Source of the DNA: an uncultured Collinsella sp. | Lineage (GTDB): Bacteria; Actinomycetota; Coriobacteriia; Coriobacteriales; Coriobacteriaceae | Assembly: GCA_900554495.1 (NCBI GenBank) | Contig: USHR01000019.1 | Location: forward strand, 1 to 16,312 | Direction of reading: 5' to 3' | DNA: 16,312 nt | Shown: positions 5,953-13,670 of the stretch, one piece after another | Layout: each line of letters begins with the position of its first letter | Position numbering within the stretch: position 1 is the first letter of the stretch | Program-made: the position numbers and the translations under genes | The notes under the pieces: generated by a model | Told to the model about the DNA's origin: nothing | The model's database searches: none | The model's input: the letters and a program-made list of their open reading frames with translations, nothing else

Positions 5953-6894
5953 TTACTCTGCGGGCAGGAATTCGGCAACGGTCTTGGCGATTCCGACACC
6001 CGTCAGGCCGTAGTGTGCAAAGACCTCGGGGCTCGTGCCGGTGATGACCGGCGCGTCGGGCAGGGAGAGGCACTTGACCGGGCGCGGGCAATGCTCACCC
6101 ACCACCTGCGCGACCATAGAGCCCAGACCGCCGAAGGGGCTGTGCTCCTCGACGGTCACGACGGCGCGCGTGGCACCGGCGGCCTCAATTACGGCCTCGG
6201 CGTCGAGCGGCTTGACGCAGTACATGTCGAGTACCGTTGCCGAGATGCCCTGCTCGGCCAGCAGGTCGGCAGCGTCCACGGCATGGCGGACCATCTCGCC
6301 GGTAGCGACGAGCGTTACATCGGTGCCGCGGCGTACCCAGGTGGCGCGATCCATCTGGAACGGGCACTCGTCCTCGGTGTACACGTCCTCGACCGGGTTG
6401 CGGCCCACGCGGATGTAGGCCGGTTTGTTATCGGCGACCAGGGCCCGCACGAGCTCGGCGGTCTGGAAGCGGTCGCTCGGCAGATACACGCGCATGTTGG
6501 GAATCGCGCTCATGGCGGCGATATCCTGCGCGGAGTGATGGCTCATGCCCAAAGCGCCGTAGGACACGCCGCCCGAGATGCCGATGAGCTTGACGTTGGT
6601 GTTGGAGTACGAAACGTCGACCTTGCACTGCTCATACGAACGCGTGGTCACAAAGGACGCCGGCGAGGCGGCCCAGGCCTTCTTGCCGCACGAAGCCATG
6701 CCGGCGGCGATGCTCACCAGGTCCTGCTCGGCAATGCCGACCTCAATGGACTGCTGGGGATACTGATCAAAGAACGGCGTGAGCGATGCGGAGCCGCGGG
6801 AGTCGGAGCACAGGACGACGATGTCCTTATCGGTCTTCGCGGCCTCGAGCAGCGTGTCGCAGATAACCTTGCGATTGGCGATCTTGTTAGCCAT
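5953..6894 (-). CDS. Transketolase C-terminal subunit (pyrimidine-binding half)
   Basis: A 313-residue protein covering the second half of transketolase. The pyrimidine-binding domain includes VGIAEQDLVSIAAGMA, where Glu56 is the catalytic Glu that activates thiamine diphosphate. GISGGVSYGALGMSHHSAQD carries substrate-binding histidines. The C-terminal transketolase domain runs from about residue 190 (TLVATGEMV, VTVEEHSPFGGLGS). It acts as a heteromer with the N-terminal subunit encoded just upstream, transferring two-carbon ketol units between sugar phosphates. I start at ATG 6894 because it overlaps the upstream stop by 8 bases (ATGGCTAA); the 36-residue extension is out-of-frame shadow. 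Split transketolases are used in dedicated sugar pathways, for example apulose-4-phosphate transketolase AptA/AptB. Substrate identity is unproven. Confidence 0.88.
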   Translation of the reverse strand: MANKIANRKVICDTLLEAAKTDKDIVVLCSDSRGSASLTPFFDQYPQQSIEVGIAEQDLVSIAAGMASCGKKAWAASPASFVTTRSYEQCKVDVSYSNTNVKLIGISGGVSYGALGMSHHSAQDIAAMSAIPNMRVYLPSDRFQTAELVRALVADNKPAYIRVGRNPVEDVYTEDECPFQMDRATWVRRGTDVTLVATGEMVRHAVDAADLLAEQGISATVLDMYCVKPLDAEAVIEAAGATRAVVTVEEHSPFGGLGSMVAQVVGEHCPRPVKCLSLPDAPVITGTSPEVFAHYGLTGVGIAKTVAEFLPAE

Positions 6895-7723
6895 TGATGG
6901 CCTCCTTATGGGCAGCGAAATCGGCGATGATCTGGGCATATTCCTCATCGTTGGGCAGGTGATGATGCCAGGCGGCCTTGTCCTCCATAACGGGCGAGCC
7001 ATAGCCCTTCACCGTGTTGAGGATGATGACCGTGGGCTTGCCGCAGGTCTCGGTCGCAAGCGTCAGCGCGGCGTCGATGGCCCGGACGTCGTTGCCCGGA
7101 ATGGAGAGCACGTTCCAGCCGAAGGCGGCCCAGCGCTCCTCCTGCGAATCCTGCTTCATAACGTCCTCGGTGCTACCGCTGATCTGCAGGCGGTTGCGGT
7201 CCACGAGCGCGCACAGGTTATCGAGCTGGTAGTTACCGCCGCTCATGGCGCCCTCCCAGACCGAGCCCTCGGCAAGCTCGCCATCGCCCATGATGGTGTA
7301 GACGCGGTAATCGCGGCCATCCATCTTGCCGGCAAGCGCCATGCCCACGGCCACGGGCAGGCCGTGACCCAGCGAGCCCGAGTTCATTTCGATGCCCTTG
7401 AGCTTGTTGTTGGGGTGGCCGATGTAGGGGCTGCCGAACTTGGAGAAGCGGGCCTTGACGTCGTCGAGGTCAAGATAGCCCTCGTGGCAGAGCACCGCGT
7501 AGTAAGCCTCCATGGCGTGGCCCTTAGAGAGCACGAAGCGGTCGCGGTTGGGATCGTCGACGGTCTCGGGCGAAATGTTGAGGTGGTTGGCATAGAGGGT
7601 CATGAGGGCGTCAATCACCGACATGTCGCCGCCGATGTGGCCGCCGGCGCCAGCCATGATGATATCGACGCAATCGCGGCGAAGGTCCCAACGCAGGGAC
7701 TCAAGCTCTTCGATAGTTGCCAT
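6887..7723 (-). CDS. Transketolase N-terminal subunit (thiamine diphosphate-binding half)
   Basis: A 278-residue protein covering the diphosphate-binding half of transketolase. GGHIGG at 27-32 and SKGHA at 66-70 carry substrate/cofactor histidines. The thiamine diphosphate motif starts with GDGE at 146-149 and ends with Asn177 in DRNRLQ. SLGHGLPVAVGMAL at 117-130 is typical. The C-terminus includes TVKGYGSPVMEDKAAWHHH, which matches the transketolase substrate-entry loop. Start ATG at 7723 has GAGGAG five or so bases upstream and lies two bases after the isomerase stop. It needs its partner encoded at 5953-6894 to form a complete active site, since thiamine diphosphate binds between the two halves. 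Confidence 0.9.
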   Translation of the reverse strand: MATIEELESLRWDLRRDCVDIIMAGAGGHIGGDMSVIDALMTLYANHLNISPETVDDPNRDRFVLSKGHAMEAYYAVLCHEGYLDLDDVKARFSKFGSPYIGHPNNKLKGIEMNSGSLGHGLPVAVGMALAGKMDGRDYRVYTIMGDGELAEGSVWEGAMSGGNYQLDNLCALVDRNRLQISGSTEDVMKQDSQEERWAAFGWNVLSIPGNDVRAIDAALTLATETCGKPTVIILNTVKGYGSPVMEDKAAWHHHLPNDEEYAQIIADFAAHKEAING

Positions 7724-7725
7724 TT

Positions 7726-9126
7726 CTACTCTCCTCGCAGGTAGGCTTTGACGTCTTCTTCAATCGGGTCGTATAAGTCGGGGGCAATGCCGATGTACTT
7801 GCACGCCTCGTAGAGCACCGGCACCACGTTGGCGTGAATGGCGACGCAGTGGTGGATGTAGGGACCCTCGACGATCTTGGCCTCGAGGCGCTTGAGGTTG
7901 TCGACCTCGACCCACAGGTAGGTGCCCATGCCGGCCGGGCCGTCGATGCCGCGGGCGTTGCCCAGTAGCAGCGAGTACTCGCCGTTGTCACCGTCAAAGC
8001 GGGCAAGGGTGAGGTCGCCGTGCTTGGCCTCGGCCGTCAGCGCGCCGGGGTGATCGAAAGCCAGCGGGTAGGTGAGCTTGGGCTTGACGGCCGCGCAGCT
8101 GCAGGGCCAGGGGCCGCAATGCTGCAGCAGCTCGCCGTTCTCGTTATCGGGATGGCGCACGGTCCAGTCGGCGAACATGCCGCGGTGACGGCCCAGGTCG
8201 GCGGCCTCGACCATCAGCGCGGTGATGGCGCCGTGGATATCGGTCTCGCATACGATAGGAATGCCCATCTCGTTGAGGATGGCGTTGGCGGCGCAGGGCA
8301 TAATGCCCAGCTCGTCCTGCAGAGCGTTCCAGCACTGAATGGCACCGGCGTTGCAGCCGTACTTCTCGACCAGGCACTTCATGGCGATGGCAAGACCGGC
8401 GACCGCGGGAACCTTGTCCTCGGGGATGCAGATCTCAAAGCTGTCGTTGATGTGGGCAAGCATGGCGGCCATGGCCTGCTCGTCGGCCTGGGCGTCGCGC
8501 ACAGCCTGGACAAGCTCGGTCATGGGGATAGGCGAAAGCTGGATGTTGAGCTTCTCGAGCAGCTCACCCTCGTTGCACATGGTCGACCAGAAGTCGAACG
8601 GACGGGTGGCCATCTGCAGGATGCGGGTGTGCTTGAAGGTCTTGACCACGTTGCACACGGCCAAAAAGTCCCAAACGCCGCGCTCGAACTCGGGGTCGGT
8701 CAGGCGGCAGTTGGTCATGTAGGTGAAGGGAACCTGGAAGCGGCGCAGGACCTTGCCGGTGGCGAACAGACCGCACTGGCTATCGCGCAGGCGCGTGCCG
8801 TCGGGCTCGGGGCGCTCGTCGCGCGGGCCCCACAGCAGCACGGGCAGACCGAGCTCGCGGGCAAGGCGAGCGCAAACGTACTCGGTGCCAAAGTTGGCGT
8901 GGCACAGCATAATGCCATCGACGCCCTCGGCGCGGAATTTCTTGACGATAGGCTCAATGTGGCTGTCGTCGAACAGCAGGCCCTCGTCATTGATGTCGTC
9001 GATATCCACGATGTCGACGCCGATCTCGCGCAGGCGATCAGCCGTCAGGCCGCGATACTTGATTGCGTCCGGCGCGCTAAAGATGCTGCGGCGCGTGGGC
9101 ACAAAGCCGAGCTTGATCTTGTCCAT
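7726..9126 (-). CDS. L-fucose/L-arabinose isomerase-like protein
   Basis: A 466-residue member of the fucose/arabinose isomerase superfamily. The N-terminal region is a Rossmann-like fold (IKLGFVPTRR at 4-13, GIMLCHANFGTE at 71-82). The metal-binding pattern CETDIHGAIT lies at 293-302, with Glu294 and Asp296 as likely divalent-metal ligands, and a C-terminal histidine pair sits in YIHHCVAIHA at 423-432. The reaction expected is aldose-ketose isomerisation in the cytoplasm. It is shorter than FucI (about 590) and near AraA (about 500), and belongs to the loosely characterised fucose isomerase-like group, so the sugar cannot be read from sequence. Start ATG 9126 has AGGGGAGG upstream. First gene of an operon with split transketolase and an FGGY kinase, preceded by LacI-type operators. 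Confidence 0.8.
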   Translation of the reverse strand: MDKIKLGFVPTRRSIFSAPDAIKYRGLTADRLREIGVDIVDIDDINDEGLLFDDSHIEPIVKKFRAEGVDGIMLCHANFGTEYVCARLARELGLPVLLWGPRDERPEPDGTRLRDSQCGLFATGKVLRRFQVPFTYMTNCRLTDPEFERGVWDFLAVCNVVKTFKHTRILQMATRPFDFWSTMCNEGELLEKLNIQLSPIPMTELVQAVRDAQADEQAMAAMLAHINDSFEICIPEDKVPAVAGLAIAMKCLVEKYGCNAGAIQCWNALQDELGIMPCAANAILNEMGIPIVCETDIHGAITALMVEAADLGRHRGMFADWTVRHPDNENGELLQHCGPWPCSCAAVKPKLTYPLAFDHPGALTAEAKHGDLTLARFDGDNGEYSLLLGNARGIDGPAGMGTYLWVEVDNLKRLEAKIVEGPYIHHCVAIHANVVPVLYEACKYIGIAPDLYDPIEEDVKAYLRGE

Positions 9127-9152
9127 GTACGTCCTCCCCTAATCACATGTTC

Positions 9153-9237
9153 AGTAAACAGACGCATGTTTCGTTTTGTTCTGTTTACTAAATGTTTTAC
9201 TCTTTTGTTTAATAGTCTAGCGCGAAAGTCCCGTAAA
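9153..9237 (-). promoter_or_regulatory. Promoter and LacI-type operators of the isomerase/transketolase/kinase operon
   Basis: A plausible minus-strand promoter has -35 TTTACG (9237-9232) and -10 TATTAA (9214-9209), 17 bp apart. Downstream of it lie TACTAAATGTTTTA at 9186-9199, which matches 12 of 14 bases of an element in the LacI gene promoter, and a 10-bp inverted pair AGTAAACAGA/TCTGTTTACT at 9153-9162 and 9180-9189. Placement after the -10 fits repression by blocking polymerase. The likely ligand-responsive factor is the adjacent LacI protein. Confidence 0.55.
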
Positions 9238-9292
9238 CGGTAGAGAAATCAGCCTAAACGGTATGTAAACAAACTGAACATACAAGGGAAAC

Positions 9293-9318
9293 AAAAAGAG
9301 GGCCCCGAAGGACCCTCT
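9293..9318 (-). terminator. Intrinsic terminator of the LacI gene
   Basis: On the minus strand AGAGGGTCC pairs with GGGCCCTCT around a TTCG tetraloop, followed at once by TTTTTG. This is a canonical Rho-independent terminator 67 bp past the LacI stop codon. It separates the regulator from the operon it controls. Confidence 0.9.
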
Positions 9319-9384
9319 CTTAGCAGCGTTAGATATGGCTGCCTTAGCGAGCTTTGCCGCCCTGCGCCCCGGCGTTTTCTTCGC

Positions 9385-10395
9385 CTAGATCTCGCACACG
9401 CTCTGGCGCTCGACAAAATAGGTCGACACGGCCGTCTTGCAGGTATAGCTCTTGGGATTGCGGATGTTGCCCACCAGGCGGCGCACCGCGATCTCGCCCA
9501 CCTCGTGCTTGGGAACGTGCACCGTGGTGAGCGGCGGATTGGAGAAGGCGCCCAAAGACAGATCGTCAAAGCCGATGATTGAGACATCCTCGGGGACACG
9601 TATGCCGTGCTCGTTCAGCGCGCGCATGGCGCCTACGGCGAGCACGTCGTTTTCGGCAAAGAAAGCCGTCGGCAGGTCGTCGCGCGAGACGCTGTCGAGC
9701 CATGCGCCCATGTCGCGATAAGCACCTTCGAGCGTGGTGCCCAGTGTGACGCGCCATGTCGGGTTGGCCTCAAGGTCCGCATCCTCAAGCGCTTGGCGAT
9801 AGCCGCGCTCGCGATCCTTAAAGTTGCGGATGCGAAGGTCGCCTGCCAGATAGCCGATTTGCTTGTGACCCTTCTCGATAAGGTAGTCCACGGCGCGCAG
9901 CACCGAGTCGGTGTTGGCAATGACTACGGCATCGAAGTACTGACGATCGCTCCAGCCATCGAGCACGATCAAGTGGGCGGCAGCGTTGGCGAACAAGGCA
10001 TAGTCTTCCTCACCCAGCTCGGTACCCATCAGCACGATAGCGGCGGATGGATCGGCGATCAGGCCCTCGACCTGCGGACGCACGGCGTCCAAGTCGCTAA
10101 AGTCGAGCGAGACAAAGCTCGTGCTCATACCGTGACGACGCGCCTGGCGCTCCACGCCCTCAATAACCGCGGGATGAAAGGTGCTCTCGTCCAAAATGGC
10201 GCCCGTCTTGCGCGCGAGCACAAACTGAATGCTCTCGAGCTGCGTCGACTGCTGGTAGCCAAGCGATTGCGCGCACTCCAGGATGACCTTGGCGGTCTCT
10301 TCGCTCACGCTGCGCTTGCGGTTGAGCGCGTTGGACACGGTCGCAGGCGAAAAACCGGTGATGCGGCTGATCTCGCGAACACTTGCTTTAGCCAT
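9385..10395 (-). CDS. LacI/GalR-family transcriptional regulator
   Basis: A 336-residue regulator. The N-terminal HTH reads VREISRITGFSPATVSNALN at 5-24, followed by a hinge helix region and a periplasmic-binding-protein-like sensor domain. The sensor shows typical end motifs: YLIEKGHKQIGYLAG, TAFFAENDVLAVGAMRALNE, GIRVPEDVSIIGFDD and NPPLTTVHVPKHEVGEIAVR. I start at MAKASV (10395), which has AAGGGG upstream; the longer frame adds 27 residues before the HTH. It is the gene upstream of the isomerase operon on the same strand, ends in its own terminator, and a 12/14 matching operator core lies in both promoters. It therefore probably represses the operon and itself, relieved by the pathway sugar. 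The effector is not predictable. Confidence 0.92.
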   Translation of the reverse strand: MAKASVREISRITGFSPATVSNALNRKRSVSEETAKVILECAQSLGYQQSTQLESIQFVLARKTGAILDESTFHPAVIEGVERQARRHGMSTSFVSLDFSDLDAVRPQVEGLIADPSAAIVLMGTELGEEDYALFANAAAHLIVLDGWSDRQYFDAVVIANTDSVLRAVDYLIEKGHKQIGYLAGDLRIRNFKDRERGYRQALEDADLEANPTWRVTLGTTLEGAYRDMGAWLDSVSRDDLPTAFFAENDVLAVGAMRALNEHGIRVPEDVSIIGFDDLSLGAFSNPPLTTVHVPKHEVGEIAVRRLVGNIRNPKSYTCKTAVSTYFVERQSVCEI

Positions 10396-10487
10396 CGTTC
10401 CCCTTAGCATCGGTCGCGGCCGAGCATCGTGGCTTGACCGCCCCGTGGCTCGGCAACTAAACGACCGCAAATTCAATCTAAACAGAA

Positions 10488-10524
10488 TAGTAAATGTTTA
10501 ATAGCTAGTTTAGCCTGTTGTCAA
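10488..10524 (-). promoter_or_regulatory. Promoter and autoregulatory operator of the LacI gene
   Basis: A perfect -35 TTGACA lies at 10524-10519 on the minus strand; the best -10 is TATTAA about 15 bp on, overlapping the operator core TAGTAAATGTTTAA at 10488-10501. That core is shared with the isomerase promoter. The rest of 10396-10577 (between the GH1 stop and the LacI start) shows no gene and no clear terminator for the GH1 operon. Confidence 0.5.
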
Positions 10525-10577
10525 GCGAAGTGGCACGACTATTCCCCCAACGGGCGCATTTGTCCATCTTAACGTTA

Positions 10578-11996
10578 TTACGCAAGGTCTTCGCCATTGC
10601 TTGCTATTACGCGTCGGTACCATTCGAAGCTTTTCTTTTTACGTCTCTCAAACGAGCCCGCACCGCTATCGTCTCGATCGACATAGATAAACCCGTAGCG
10701 CTTACGCATCTGTCCTGTGGCGACCGAAACCAAATCGATCGGGCCCCAACAGGTATATCCCATGAGTTCCACCCCGTCGAGCTCGACGGTCTCCCTCATC
10801 GCCTCGATGTGGGCCCGCAGGTATTCAACTCGATAGTCGTCTTCTATTTCACCCGAATCTTCCGGCACATCAGGAGCACCCAAACCGTTTTCGACGATGA
10901 ACAGCGGCTTTTGATAGCGATCCCAGATTTCATTCATGGTGACGCGCAGCCCTTTGGGGTCGATAAACCTCCCCCAAGGCTCCTGTTTTAGATACGGATT
11001 AGGCGCCGAGCGAAGAAGGTTCGAATCGAACTGACCTTCCGCATGCGCTTTTGCGACGCGCGTCGAGTAATACGAAAACGAGACGAAATCGACCAGGTTT
11101 GCAGCCAGTACTTCGCGGTCATCATCCCGATAGGGCACCTCAAAACCATGGCGGGCGTATTCCTTGAGAACATAGCTCGGGTACGCACCGCGCACCTGGA
11201 CGTCGGTAAACATGTAATGGCTGCGATTCTCAGCCTGCGCAGCCAGCACATCGTCCGGATCACATGTAGCCGGATAGAAGACACCTGCGTTGAGCATGCA
11301 ACCGATCTTCGCCCCAGGGCACAGTTCATGACACGCCCCGACCGCACGGGCGCTCGCAACCAATACATGGTGCACGGCCGTGTGAACCGTTGCATAGCGA
11401 TTCTCCCCTTGCTCGAAGATGATCCCCGCCGCCATAAAGCACGCCTGCGTCATGATGTTGATCTCGTTAAAGGTCAGCCAATAATTGACCAATCCCCGAT
11501 AGCGCTCGAACACGGTACGCGAATATCGCTCGAACAGGTCGACCAACCTGCGATCGCGCCATCCGCCATACGCATCGACGAGATGCATGGGGACATCATA
11601 GTGGTTGAGCGTCACCAAAGGCTCAATGTCATGCGCGCGACACGTCCTAAAAACATCCTCGTAAAAGGCAAGGCCTTCTTCATTGGGCTCGGCTTCGTCT
11701 CCTTTGGGAAAAATGCGGCTCCAGGCGATTGATAAGCGCAGGCATTTAAAACCCATCTGGGCAAACAGTTCAATATCCTGCTTGTACCTATGGTAAAAAT
11801 CAATGCCCTTGCGAGCGGGATAGAAGCTGTCGGGTGCCAACGCACGCGGATCAAGGTCTCCCCGCATGACGTCCATGCGTTGATCGCCAAACGGCAGCAT
11901 GTCGGAATTGGCTAAACCGCGACCGCCTTCGTTCCATCCTCCCTCGCACTGGTTTGCAGCCAGAGCCCCGCCCCATAAAAAATCTTCTCTAAACAT
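10578..11996 (-). CDS. GH1 6-phospho-beta-glucosidase
   Basis: A 472-residue family 1 glycosidase that cleaves 6-phospho-beta-glucosides delivered by the PTS into glucose 6-phosphate and aglycone or glucose. FLWGGALAANQCEGGW opens the barrel. The acid/base Glu178 is in TFNEIN; NEIN rather than NEP is typical of phospho-glucosidases. The nucleophile Glu369 is in FIVENGLG. The phosphate-binding Ser-Lys-Tyr set is in LVSVATGQMRKRYGFIYVD (Ser424, Lys432, Tyr434). The start is MFREDF (11996); 43 upstream codons run through the intergenic hairpin and are not family-like. AAAGGA lies upstream. It is the last gene of the antiterminator/EIIBC operon. BglA/BglH/AscB-type is as specific as I can be. Confidence 0.92.
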   Translation of the reverse strand: MFREDFLWGGALAANQCEGGWNEGGRGLANSDMLPFGDQRMDVMRGDLDPRALAPDSFYPARKGIDFYHRYKQDIELFAQMGFKCLRLSIAWSRIFPKGDEAEPNEEGLAFYEDVFRTCRAHDIEPLVTLNHYDVPMHLVDAYGGWRDRRLVDLFERYSRTVFERYRGLVNYWLTFNEINIMTQACFMAAGIIFEQGENRYATVHTAVHHVLVASARAVGACHELCPGAKIGCMLNAGVFYPATCDPDDVLAAQAENRSHYMFTDVQVRGAYPSYVLKEYARHGFEVPYRDDDREVLAANLVDFVSFSYYSTRVAKAHAEGQFDSNLLRSAPNPYLKQEPWGRFIDPKGLRVTMNEIWDRYQKPLFIVENGLGAPDVPEDSGEIEDDYRVEYLRAHIEAMRETVELDGVELMGYTCWGPIDLVSVATGQMRKRYGFIYVDRDDSGAGSFERRKKKSFEWYRRVIASNGEDLA

Positions 11997-12079
11997 TATG
12001 GTGTCGTCCTTTCTATCAAATTCCCGGCCCACACTGTCGAACGCAACGGACTCGGCAAGTGCCGCGCAACAGCACAGTA

Positions 12080-12114
12080 CCGTTGCGCGGCCAAGGGGTC
12101 GGACCGCGCAACGG
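12080..12114. repeat. Intergenic hairpin between EIIBC and GH1 genes
   Basis: Perfect 11-bp arms CCGTTGCGCGG (12080-12090) and its complement (12104-12114) with a 13-nt loop; a further copy of the core occurs in reverse at 12062-12070. The 146-bp gap has no RAT and no T-run. The stem may set the relative levels of transporter and glycosidase mRNA, or slow transcription. Confidence 0.6.
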
Positions 12115-12142
12115 CTGGGGAGCATATTTGTGTAGTAGCCTC

Positions 12143-13591
12143 TTATGCCTCGACGGATTCAACGGCCTCAGAATCGCCGCTCTTGGACTTCAACGGCATC
12201 TTCTCCTGTCCTTCAAATCCAAAAATCATCGCCAACGCAAACGTCACGGCACCGCCAGCAAGACACCCGATGGTGCCGGGGATGATATCCTGAGCAAACA
12301 TGAGCACGTTCATCCATGGGAAACCAACGCCAGTGAAGATATAGACGTTGGCATGAAGAAGGCTTACCAGCAGACCACCGACAGCACCACCAATCATGTT
12401 CCAGGCAAGAGCCTTCTTGTCGCGAAACAGGATGCCGTAGATGATGGGCTCACTCACGCGACCGAAGGCATAGGTGATGAACAAGTTCCAGCCCGTGGCT
12501 CGACTCTCCTTGCCCTTAGCGCGCAGGCCATAGGCGAGCGCGATGGCAAGCGTGGTGTAGGCTACAACCGCGGTGCCGGGGTATAAGATGGCGTCGTAAC
12601 CGTTCTGGAGCGCGGCGGGCAATATGGCGGTATAGATCGGCACGTGCATGCCGGTGGCGATGATCAGATTCCAGAATGCGCCGATAACCGCGGTCGCAGC
12701 GGGACCGGCAACAGAGGCGAGCCAAATGATGAAATCGGCCACAAGGCCCATGACAAATTGGACGGCAGGGCCGCAGAGGCACAGCGCGACCGGCAACATC
12801 ACGAGCACCGTACCCACGGGTACGATCAGAATGCGCAACATATCAGGCGAGATCTTCTTAAAGAAGCGCTCAACATAGGACTGGGCCCAGGTGATCAAGA
12901 TGACCGGAAGAACAGCCTGGGTGTAGTTGACGAGCTGCATGGGGATGCCGAAGACGCTGAAAGGCTTTCCGTCCTCAACAATAGCGAGCATGTCGGGATA
13001 AATCATCACAACAGCGATGAGCAGTGCCAGCACAGGACTCGTTTTGAACTTCTTAGCCGAGCTATAGGCGGCAAACACCGGGAAGTAGTAATACGCCGCA
13101 TCGCCCACCAGGGAAAGGATCCGATACAGGTCGCTCGTTTCGGACATAAAACCGGCGCCTTCGGGCCCAAACAGAATAACGAGCATCTTGAAGATACCGG
13201 CGACACAAAAGATCGGAAGGATCGGGGTGATAGCGCCGCTCACGGCATCGAGCAGCTGATTGAAGAGGTGCTTGGGCGCCAAGCGCTCCTTCCAGCTAAG
13301 CTGAGGGCCATCGAGTTCCTCGTCAATCGATACCGTGACCTCGAATCCGCCCTGCTTACAAACCTCGTCGTAGACCTTGTCGACCGTGGGCCCGACCACC
13401 AGCTGCACCTGCCCTCCGGCGTGCACGACGCTGATGATAGACGAGATGTCCTCAAGCTTCTCATCATTCGAGAGGCTTTCATCCTTGAGGTTGAAGCGCA
13501 GGCGCGTCATGCAATGCGTAACCGAAGCCACGTTTTCCGCCCCGCCCACAGTGGAGAGAATCTGCTCTGCCACCTTTTTGTAATTTGCCAT
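12143..13591 (-). CDS. PTS beta-glucoside transporter, EIIBC
   Basis: A 482-residue membrane phosphotransferase of the Glc/beta-glucoside superfamily. The EIIB domain (about 1-90) has the phosphorylated Cys27 in VTHCMTRLRFNL. The EIIC domain (about 105-465) is strongly hydrophobic with roughly ten membrane segments and the family motifs GMHVPIYTAILPAALQNGYD and GRVSEPIIYGIL. The protein ends after EIIC with a short charged tail. There is no EIIA domain, unlike full BglF/BglP (about 620 residues), so a separate EIIA must donate phosphate. I prefer the second ATG (13591), six bases past AAGGAG, over 13594. It imports and phosphorylates aryl- or alkyl-beta-glucosides for the GH1 enzyme downstream. 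Its ribosome binding site lies in a hairpin that competes with a RAT element. Confidence 0.9.
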   Translation of the reverse strand: MANYKKVAEQILSTVGGAENVASVTHCMTRLRFNLKDESLSNDEKLEDISSIISVVHAGGQVQLVVGPTVDKVYDEVCKQGGFEVTVSIDEELDGPQLSWKERLAPKHLFNQLLDAVSGAITPILPIFCVAGIFKMLVILFGPEGAGFMSETSDLYRILSLVGDAAYYYFPVFAAYSSAKKFKTSPVLALLIAVVMIYPDMLAIVEDGKPFSVFGIPMQLVNYTQAVLPVILITWAQSYVERFFKKISPDMLRILIVPVGTVLVMLPVALCLCGPAVQFVMGLVADFIIWLASVAGPAATAVIGAFWNLIIATGMHVPIYTAILPAALQNGYDAILYPGTAVVAYTTLAIALAYGLRAKGKESRATGWNLFITYAFGRVSEPIIYGILFRDKKALAWNMIGGAVGGLLVSLLHANVYIFTGVGFPWMNVLMFAQDIIPGTIGCLAGGAVTFALAMIFGFEGQEKMPLKSKSGDSEAVESVEA

Positions 13592-13599
13592 CATTGGCT

Positions 13600-13670
13600 C
13601 CTTTGCACAATCTTGGCTTACTGTTCGAATCGGCAAAGGTCATGCCCCGAATGGCTACGGGTTACAATCC
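13600..13670 (-). promoter_or_regulatory. Third RAT element, overlapping the antiterminator stop and an RBS-hiding hairpin
   Basis: At 13670-13638 (minus strand) is a 33-nt RAT-like stem: GGATTGTAA, then CCCG, an 8-nt loop, CGGG, then GCATGACC. Its first bases are the last two codons and stop of the antiterminator gene (GGA TTG TAA). The next stem pairs CCTTTGC (13639-13633) with GCAAAGG (13606-13600) and covers the EIIBC AAGGAG site. The two structures share bases CC at 13639-13638, so they exclude each other. No T-run follows, so this looks like translational rather than transcriptional control. Confidence 0.6.

Noticed and set aside
4439..6013. Long plus-strand open frame of 524 codons
   Set aside because: Antisense shadow of the FGGY kinase, which has every family motif; the shadow has none and runs through the REP palindrome.
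11997..12142. A further RAT/terminator before the GH1 gene
   Set aside because: No GGATTGT motif and no T-run after the hairpin at 12080-12114.
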